A program made the translations under genes and the position numbers. This document shows positions 56,838 through 64,000 of a stretch of 64,000 nt of DNA, piece after piece (position 1 is the stretch's first letter; each line of letters begins with the position of its first letter). Under the pieces are notes generated by a model. The model was not told where the DNA came from and did not search any database. It worked only from the letters and a program-made list of their open reading frames with translations. The stretch covers positions 6,076,001 to 6,140,000 of the forward strand of contig JAPNXP010000009.1 in the NCBI GenBank assembly GCA_028753945.1, in the 5' to 3' direction. This stretch comes from Hexactinellida sp. DTS-2022 (taxonomy: Eukaryota; Porifera; Hexactinellida).

Positions 56838-57338
56838 ATGACTCAAGAGAATCGCCAGAAAAACCCGGAGGAGCTCCGGCGGATGGGTCTCGTGGAGCGC
56901 AGCAGACACCTGGCTTATCAGAAGCCGGACAGAGGGGTGGAGGAGGCTCAGAACTTGGCGAAAGTTCGTATTCAGAACACTTTCCAATTGATCAGGGATA
57001 AAACTCAATCTGAGGAGAATTCAGCGGAGATGAGAGAGCGAAACCTGTTAACAGGCGAACTTAAATCCGCAGAGGCTAGGGCGAGAGTGAATAGTCTCAA
57101 GTTAAAGTACGAGGACTGTAGGAACCGCGAGATGAATAGGATATTCCTCGCTCAGCCCACCTCGCTACGAGCTCTCAGACTCAGCACGCTATTGGAAGAG
57201 CCGCTAAACGACGCTAAGAGAATAAAAGCATTGTCTCGCAATGGAGGAAATGATGACTTGAATGAGATCGATAGAAACCGCTGCGAAACTATAATTGATG
57301 ATCGCGAAGGCCTCACTTTTGAGAGGAAAATGACTTGA
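56838..57338 (+). CDS. Unrecognised small charged helical protein
   Basis: This is a 166-residue single-exon ORF starting at the ATG at 56838 (an upstream non-ATG extension is ignored). I do not recognise it. The protein is highly charged and predicted mostly helical, with a Leu/Arg/Glu-rich middle (LKSAEARARVNSLKLKYED) and no cysteine cluster, signal peptide or membrane segment. The codon use looks like that of the neighbours and the ORF fills a gap of 251 bp after the ClC gene and 114 bp before the integrin gene, so it is probably real. The pattern faintly recalls small axonemal microtubule-binding proteins, but this is a guess. An undetected extra exon is possible. Confidence 0.6.
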   Translation: MTQENRQKNPEELRRMGLVERSRHLAYQKPDRGVEEAQNLAKVRIQNTFQLIRDKTQSEENSAEMRERNLLTGELKSAEARARVNSLKLKYEDCRNREMNRIFLAQPTSLRALRLSTLLEEPLNDAKRIKALSRNGGNDDLNEIDRNRCETIIDDREGLTFERKMT

Positions 57339-57452
57339 CCCAGTTATCACTTGTTTCTCGTATCTTTAATATATTATTCGTTATCAGTTTCATTAATTCA
57401 TTAAACCTTCAAGTTTATTTATATTATTTAGTTCATTAGCCAAGTTTATTCA

Positions 57453-60339
57453 ATGCAACTACCCGGTCACTTCTTGATAATCCTCTTGGCCATGGTGCCT
57501 CTTGTATCATCCCAATATCGGTCCCACTGCAATTCTCTCTCTTCCTGTGACCAGTGCATCTCCTCTCCCCTATACCCCTGTGCCTGGTGCGCCAACAAGA
57601 CGCTAGCGGAACAGTACTTCCCGCCATGCGACACGCCCACTTTCCTAGCCGACAATGGCTGTCCCGATGATGACATCATCACTAGGGAATCCTCTATATC
57701 AATCAGCGGCCAGTCAATTGCCGTATCTCCAACTCATGTACGTATTATCTCAATTGATTTATAATTCTTATAATTCTGTTGAATAGGTGGTTGCTTCACT
57801 GAGGCCAAATTCCCACGAGAGTTTTCAAATCAAGGTTTCCCCTCCTGAAAACTACCCAGCGGACATTTACATGATATTCGATAACACCCGTTCGATGAAC
57901 CCTTATCTTGAAATTGTCAAAGGCATGTCAATCGGTCTGTTGAAGTTCATTCGGAGTATCAGTAACTCTTCAAAATTTGGATTTGGGACTTTTGTGGATA
58001 AGGAAACGATTCCCTTCCATTTTAATCAGGGAAATGAGCCTGACTTTCCTGGCGTGTCTCACGCATTTGAGAATGTACTTCCACTAACTTCAAACGAAGC
58101 TATCGTCACTGCTTCAGTGAGTAACATTTCCTTGGGAACCAATGATGACCAGCCTGAGAACGTCCTTGAGGCAATCTTACAATCCATGGTTTGTACAAGC
58201 GAAATCAGTGAGTTATTCTTCCCTCAGTGAGTATGGGCTCAAACAAGCACATAATCTCTTGTAGGGTGGAGAAAGGTTTTCACTTCCTACCGCATGATAA
58301 TACTGATGACTGACTCGGAGTACCACTACGCTCTGGATGGCAAGCTCGCTGGGATTGTTAAACCCAACAACCTAAAGTGCAGTTTGGAAGGCGGGAGATA
58401 TGTGAACAGCGACGCCCAAGACTACCCCTCTACTCTCCAGTTCCTGACGCTCTTGCTGGAGCAGAATGTGCTGCCCGTTATAATAACGGACGGAGACTAC
58501 CGCGAGCTCTACGAGGAGCTGTTCCGCATAATCGGCATTGAGAACACCGCTGTCATCCTCACAACAGATCTCTCGCTTCTCCTCAGCACTGTGGAGGACA
58601 TCTACACTAGAGCCAGCACCAGCTCGCTCCCGCTGCTGCTGCCTGAGAACGAGGTGGTGCAGTTCAAGTAAGCATAGCATGCATAGTATAGTATAGTATA
58701 GTATAGTATAGTATAGTATAGTATAGTATAGTATAGCATAGCATAGCATAGCATAGCATAGCATAGCATAGTATAGTATAGCATATCATATCATAGCATA
58801 GCATATCATAGCATAGCATAGCATATCATAGCATAGCATAGCATTGCATAGCAAACTATTGAGTGTCTCTGTAGCTTGACAGTGGTGGATTGTGGCGGCG
58901 GAGTGTATATCGAAGAGAAGAAGAGCTGTGTTAGTATTCCGCGGAACTCGAGTGCCACCTACAATCTGGAGGTGTGGCTGGACCCGCTCCTAGCCTGCGC
59001 TCACGGACACAATCGCCCCCACGAGTTGGACGTGAGGTTCCAGGGGTTCGGGGTGGTTAACGTGACACTAATTTCTATCTGCGACTGTCCCTGCTCCAGC
59101 GCCCCCTCCCGAGCCTCTCCCGAGTGCAGCGCCAGCGGAGACCTGACCTGCGGCGTCTGTGAGTGCCAGCTGGGGTTCTCGGGGCCCAGCTGCGAGTGCA
59201 TGAGCAACACCACGCAGAGCTGCACTGAGCCCGGATCCACCATTGTTAGTAGCTGAGATATCTATGCTCTGTTCTTATAAGCTGTTTATAGGTCTGCTCT
59301 AACAAGGGGACCTGTCGATGTGGGGTCTGTGAGTGCGATCAGGCGGAGACGTTCGGAGCCTATTGTCACTGCGACAAGAGCCTATGTCCCCTGTACAACG
59401 GGGAGGTGTGTGGGGGGGCTGATAAGGGGGCGTGCACCTGTGACGGAGTCTGCGAGTGCACTGCTAAGTACGAGGACGGTCCGCAGGGACAATGTTCCTG
59501 TCTGAAGCAGGGCAGTCCGGAGGCTCAGCTGGTATGCACTGATCCGGAGGGACCCGTCAGTCAGCTGTGCAACGGGTTTGGTGACTGTGTGTGTGGGGAG
59601 TGCAAGTGTGAGGTCGGGAATGATGTTCTGGATCCGAATTATGAAGGGCGCTACTGCGAGGTAAATAGTAGATTCCAATTGTACAGTCGTAACTACAGTT
59701 CGTTATAGCGAATTTGGATATAACGAAATACCCGCTTATAACGATTTATATATATTCCCCAGACGGATAAAGTAATATAATTTTCTCCTCTTATATCGAG
59801 TTGATGTGTGTCTTGTTTAGATATGCAACTTGTGCACTAAGTCGTGTGCGCTGCTCCGGCCCTGTCTCTCCTGTCTGCTCTCCTCCGGCAGCGACTCCTG
59901 CTGCGCTGGGATCCCCGGGGAGTCTCTAGTGGTGTCCTCCAACGACACGAGACTTAACATCCTGCTGAGGGACAGCTCGTATAGGAACTGTATGCTGTTC
60001 GATGCGAGCGGGTGCATTTGGGATTATGTTGTCCCCTTCGCGTACACGGGGTACGAGAGCGATATAGAGATTCTCGCTCGGAGCCGGGTTTGTGACTCCC
60101 CGACCTGGTGGCCTTGGTTGGTGCTTGGGTTCCTAATTGTGACAGTGACTGGCGTTGTTATTATACTTGTAATTCGTATATTTGTGTGGGTGTTGGAGAG
60201 GAGGGAGTTCGAAAATTTTTGGCGCACGGCAAATAAAACGGAGCTCCCTTTCCAAGAAAGCCCGCTGTATATTCCCCCTGTCACCGAGATGAGCAACCCC
60301 ACCTACCGGAAAGTAGATCCCACACAACAAGTGGAGTAA
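57453..60339 (+). CDS. ITGB: Integrin beta subunit
   Basis: Integrin beta chains pair with alpha chains at the cell surface to bind matrix and link to the cytoskeleton. I join six exons: 57453-57737, 57787-58207, 58265-58667, 58875-59244, 59292-59660 and 59821-60339, giving 788 residues (human beta-1 is 798). In order there are a signal peptide (1-20), a PSI domain (about 22-72, CDQCISSPLYPCAWC), a beta-I domain with MIDAS motif DNTRS at 127-131, and NDDQPE for the ligand-associated site. YHYALDGKLAGIVKPN follows. Next come about four cysteine-rich I-EGF modules, a tail domain, one membrane helix (about 660-690) and a 46-residue tail. The tail has ERREFENF, SPLY in place of the first NPxY, and a second NPTY. 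The ADMIDAS aspartates are absent. The third intron holds a pentamer satellite. Confidence 0.93.
58672..58853. repeat. 182-bp pentamer microsatellite (TATAG/CATAG) in integrin intron 3
   Basis: About 36 copies of a 5-bp unit, first GTATA then GCATA and ATCAT variants, fill almost the whole 207-bp intron. The array begins 4 bp after the splice donor at 58668 and ends about 20 bp before the acceptor. The unit alternates between blocks of AGTAT and AGCAT, as expected of slippage plus a spreading point mutation. Long minus-strand ORFs through it are artefacts. Confidence 0.95.
59684..59807. mobile_element. Possible degraded pogo-like MITE in integrin intron 5
   Basis: The left edge reads TA then CAGTCGTAACTACAGTTCG and TTATAGCG, with GATATAACG and CTTATAACG echoes inside. 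This resembles the start of the TA-flanked elements elsewhere in this window. A partial inverse (CTTATATCGAGTTGATG) stands near the right side, but there is no second TA, so the boundary is uncertain. Confidence 0.4.
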
Positions 60340-60531
60340 ATAGTGGCGTAGGAGAGTTAATTTATATATTTTATATATTTTTATATTCTTACTTGTTTAT
60401 TGATTCTAGTTTGCATAATTATTATTAATATTCCGTAGATGCATTTCATATCTTCTAGGATAAATAATATTACTTGCACAGTTCTAGAATTCCATTACTC
60501 ACTAGTAGTAACTATGTAGCAGCTGTATACT

Positions 60532-63106
60532 ATGTCTGTGGAAAGACAGTATTCGTACTACGGTACCCCGCTAGCTACGGGCGAAGACTCGCTCGTCACT
60601 CGAAGCAAGAAAGCCGCTGGACTGAAGGAGAGGGCTATCGACCCACAAACAGGAAAACTAATCAGGTAATTCTTTTCGTTTCGGTGTACAAGTACAGTGC
60701 CATAGATATTATAGACTCTCATTAATATGAACACCAGGGGACTCTCAATTTAAAAAAATATTTACTGGAGCCATTTGAATGTATTTGTATAGGCTAGGGG
60801 AATTAAAAACCTTGTACCGATATTCGCCTTATCCCTGTTCCTACTAACGAGAGCTACTGTATTTCCGTATAGGTTTCACGGTGCCTTCACAGGGGGCTTC
60901 TCTTCCGGCTACTACAACACAGTCTCTACGAAGGAGGGCTGGACCCCCTCCCAGTTCTTCTCAACGCGAGCGCAGAGGTCCGATGCCGTCAGACAGCAGC
61001 CAGAGGACTACATGGACGAAGAGGACTTCTCGGACCAGGGCATTGCTCCGAAGAGATTCCAGCCCACTGACAGCTACAGTATTAGCAACAAGATCATGAA
61101 GTAATGTTAATCCTACGTATAACTGTATTATATTTATATCTAACTGTGTTTTAGCTCAGGGGTGATGAGAGATGAGCTTACTACGTCACTTCTTGAGAAA
61201 ACCTCGTTAGTATCATTCAGCAACACTTCAAGCATTGGGTTCGATCTGATGCGGACAATGGGCTGGAGGGAGGGACAGGGTGTCGGGCCTGTGCTTCGGA
61301 AGAGCAGAGATATCAACCTAGAAGCGGGAACCGAGATTAATGTTGAGAAGACAGAGACAAAAGACACAAAAGAGACAAAAGAGACAGTTAACAAAGATAG
61401 TATTGAATGTGAGACGAACAGTGGTGGAGAGAGTGAAGGTGAAATTATCGAAGATGTGATAAATAAAGACTCAAACCCTCCAGCTGATCCGAACAACTAC
61501 GTCATAGCACCCAGAGATAACAAAGAACCATTTGTCGCCATTAAGGACGACAAGATGGGACTAGGATACTCCGGAATGCGAGCTCCCAGCTCCTCTCTCC
61601 TCGCCTCGCACTTCCCAACAGACAATCCTTTCAGAGCAAGTGCGGACAGCGAGAAAATAACTTCTCTATTCGGAGGCACGCTCAACCACCCTTATGATGG
61701 AGACGAACTTGACTCCAGAGGAAGTAGAATGGAATGGTACCGACAGGAACCTACGAGTGATGACGAGGATAATTCCTTCGGATGGACGGGAGGGGGAGAA
61801 GGAATGAGACTCGCTAGTTTTGAACAAATTGGGAATCTGTGTTGTGTCATTCCTCCATGCAAGGTTAAGATCCCGCCCAACTACATTCCAACTGTCGCAG
61901 TTGTTGCCAAGACCGCACACACGGGACAAGTGCAGCCATACACAGAGCAATCTGCCGCAGCCAGGGGACAGCTGTTAGGTTTGTTCACAATGCATTACAC
62001 AGCCAGGTTATTTTATATACCAAAATTGGGTTCATAATTGAGAGAATTCATAATAAGCGAACTGAACTTAATACAAACCTATGTAAGTTGTTAATTTGGG
62101 AAAGTTTCATATTAAGCAGACGATAAATTGTTCACAATAAGCAGACCTGATGTTCTAATCTGTGGTCTATTTAGGAATCCAGAAGAGTCAGCCCAAACAA
62201 CAGTTTGACTCTTCTAAGATAAAGTTCAATCCCCTCATCCAGTCGCTAAGCAGTCGGTTTGTTCCCGCCCAGCTGCCCGACTCCGCCGCGCCCGCAGACC
62301 AGCTGGCAGGCGTCTCGGGACTCACCACACCCAAACAAGAGGTCAAAGTCCCGAAACAGAGCAAAGAGACCTTGGAGTGGCACCCCCATAGGATCCTATG
62401 CAAGCGCTTTGAGGTGCCGGACCCCTACCCCTCCTCGGGGCTGGTGGGGGTTCCCTTCCGGCCGGAGAGACTCACATTCAGCAGTCTGATGCTCTCGATG
62501 GGACCTGAGTCGACTGGAGCGAAAGAGACATCGGATACGAGTGGCGACGCGGCCCCCTGGTGTCCGACTAGCTCCGACCACCTCCCCAGCAGCGACCAGA
62601 GGCCCCCTATCGACCTGTTCACGAGTGTGTTCGGAGGAGAGTCTTCTAGCGAGTCAGAGGGGGAGAATAAGCTTGCTGAGGAGGGCACCAAGCAAACGCC
62701 GGGAGAGAAAGCTCCAAACTCCCAAAGTGAGTCCCGTAGCTCCCTACAGGTCCTGGCGCAGATGGCCTCTAAGGAGATCGAGAAGAAGAGAAGTCTGGAG
62801 GAGAAGAATAGAAAGAAGAAATCCAAGTTTGTAGAAGCAGACGAAGTGGAGGGGGACAGTCTCCCTAAATTCAGCTTACTAAAGGCGTTTGGGACCGACC
62901 TGCCCCCTGATATGTTCGCACCCGGTGCCTCCGTGGACAGGAACCTGGAAGACAGCCCGGAGCACAGATCCAACCACAGAGACGACAGGGGATACAAACG
63001 GAAGGATCGCGACAAAGACCGCAAGTACTCCTCTCGCTATTCCTCCTCTCACCACGACAAGAGGTATCACAATTATTCAAGCTCTAGTGGCCACAGACGC
63101 AAGTAG
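60532..63106 (+). CDS. GPATCH1: G-patch domain-containing protein 1
   Basis: GPATCH1 is a nuclear spliceosome-associated protein; G-patch proteins activate DEAH-box helicases. I join four exons: 60532-60665, 60873-61100, 61155-61978 and 62175-63106, giving 705 residues (human is about 930). Family signatures are the N-terminal [29 protein letters not shown], then [19 protein letters not shown]. The G-patch is at about 135-165 ([20 protein letters not shown]). The late block [20 protein letters not shown] is followed by [18 protein letters not shown], and a basic Arg/Lys/Ser/His-rich tail ends the protein. It is shorter than vertebrate copies mainly between the G-patch and the WHP block. The gene lies only 192 bp after the integrin gene and 153 bp before the transporter gene. 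Confidence 0.94.
62047..62146. repeat. Threefold degenerate motif in GPATCH1 intron 3
   Basis: TTCATAATAAGCGAAC (62047), TTCATATTAAGCAGAC (62105) and TTCACAATAAGCAGAC (62131) are near-copies inside the 196-bp intron. They look like internal fragments of a pogo-like element, but inverted ends were not found. Confidence 0.5.
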
Positions 63107-63259
63107 TTTTTAAGATTTATAATTGGTAACTTAAATTCCAAATAAGATATTGTCATGTCTTTATAGTTTCGTCTAATTAACATAGGCCCTGCTTAAAACA
63201 TTGTTTATCGATAACTTTATATCTCTTAGACTATATTTATATTATATCACAATAGTGTA

Positions 63260-64000
63260 ATGAGTGGAGCGAATGAGATGAGCCTCAAACATTACATTAA
63301 ACTATTCGGGAACATTTGTATCTCCTTTATGGGAGCTGGAATTCTCGGCTTGCCGTATGCCTTCAAACAGGCTGGCGTTATTCAGGGCACCATCACTCTT
63401 GTGTTAGTTTCCACAGTATCCGTTATAGGAATGCTAACACTGCTAGACATAAAGAAAGCTATTCCTAATCCTAACGGATCACCGAAGACACTTGACAAAG
63501 AGACAGAGAGTCAGCCTGTGGAGATCGAGTTCAGAGAAGTGGGACAGCATGCATTCGGGCCCATCGGTCTGCTTGTGGTGGAGCTAGCTATTGTGTTCTC
63601 GCAGGTGGGATTCTGTTGCGCGTATCTCATATTTATAACGGAGGCTATCAGTGATTTCTTCCCGGAATTCCCAATGTATTACTACTTGATCCCGGTTCTC
63701 ATTCCTCTGTTCTTCCTGGTCTCTCTCCCGACGCTAAACTCACTCGGCGTGTTCAGTATATTCGCTAACTTCATAACACTAACAGCCTACACCATTGTTC
63801 TAGGCTGTGAGCTGGAGAACATAGTCACAGGCGACAAGAAGGATATTAAAATGTCGAATGTCAGTGCATTCCCTTTCTTCTTTTCGGTATCCATCTACTG
63901 CTATGAGGGCGCAGGGCTCATTTTCTCGCTGGAGAGCTCGCCGCACAAATCAATACGTCATCACTTCCGTCCGATATTCATCACCAGTCTGACTGTAATT
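63260..64000 (+). CDS. SLC36/AVT-type amino-acid transporter (3' partial)
   Basis: The frame is open from the ATG at 63260 to the window end (247 residues). It belongs to the amino-acid/auxin permease-like family (Aa_trans), which moves amino acids with protons across lysosomal or plasma membranes. The family start is clear: a short cytoplasmic N-terminus, then FGNICISFMGAGILGLPYAF (residues 15-34). Helices follow at about 40-58, 105-128, 137-155 and 162-180. The conserved FPFFFSVSIYCYEGAGLIFS block lies near residues 206-225. No intron is seen within the part present, and the remaining helices are outside the window. Which SLC branch (36, 32 or plant/yeast AVT3-like) it belongs to cannot be settled from this portion. 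Confidence 0.9.
   Translation, partial: MSGANEMSLKHYIKLFGNICISFMGAGILGLPYAFKQAGVIQGTITLVLVSTVSVIGMLTLLDIKKAIPNPNGSPKTLDKETESQPVEIEFREVGQHAFGPIGLLVVELAIVFSQVGFCCAYLIFITEAISDFFPEFPMYYYLIPVLIPLFFLVSLPTLNSLGVFSIFANFITLTAYTIVLGCELENIVTGDKKDIKMSNVSAFPFFFSVSIYCYEGAGLIFSLESSPHKSIRHHFRPIFITSLTVI

Noticed and set aside
58372..58784. Minus-strand ORFs with MLCYAMLCYA-like repeats
   Set aside because: They arise from the pentamer microsatellite, which stays open in several frames.
62425..63024. 199-codon minus-strand ORF opposite GPATCH1 exon 4
   Set aside because: The plus strand matches GPATCH1 motifs; the antisense has no recognisable domain.

Overview
The window is nuclear DNA from an intron-bearing animal, most likely an early-branching metazoan and probably a sponge. 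The protein set is metazoan: an integrin beta chain, an IGF2BP/IMP-type RRM-KH protein and a coiled-coil NHL protein. Introns are short (about 50-120 bp, a few 300-410 bp) and neighbouring genes lie only 110-980 bp apart. A compact-genome sponge such as a glass sponge is my best guess, but no sequence here proves the lineage.

Layout: (1) 1-35473 is one gene on the + strand, 5'-truncated by the window edge, encoding at least 11,762 residues. It carries 89 complete degenerate beta-sandwich-like repeats of about 126 residues, then three IPT/TIG domains and a Calx-beta-like domain. Only two small introns interrupt it and the last coding exon is 17.6 kb. (2) 36004-36369 V-ATPase subunit G, intronless. 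(3) 36622-41588 CFAP57 (WDR65), 12 exons. (4) 42566-47947 an IGF2BP/IMP ortholog, 21 exons. (5) 48518-51757 IFT81, 8 exons. (6) 51969-53210, minus strand, a coiled-coil NHL beta-propeller protein. (7) 54052-56586 a ClC-7-type lysosomal chloride/proton exchanger, intronless. (8) 56838-57338 an unrecognised charged helical protein. (9) 57453-60339 an integrin beta subunit, 6 exons. (10) 60532-63106 GPATCH1, 4 exons. (11) 63260 to the window end, the 5' part of an SLC36/AVT-type amino-acid transporter.

The genes do not form one pathway. Two pairs share a theme: CFAP57 and IFT81 are ciliary/flagellar, and V-ATPase G and ClC-7 both act in acidified endolysosomes. The giant repeat protein and the integrin are extracellular or cell-surface molecules.

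Introns, not intergenic DNA, hold most of the mobile DNA. One non-autonomous hAT element has a perfect 8-bp target duplication. Four short elements have CA-starting inverted ends and TA target sites (pogo/Tigger/mariner-like), and a fifth is possible. There is also a 182-bp pentamer microsatellite. All exon joins were made by eye, requiring GT-AG (once GC-AG) borders, frame continuity and match to the remembered family sequence. They are not supported by transcripts.
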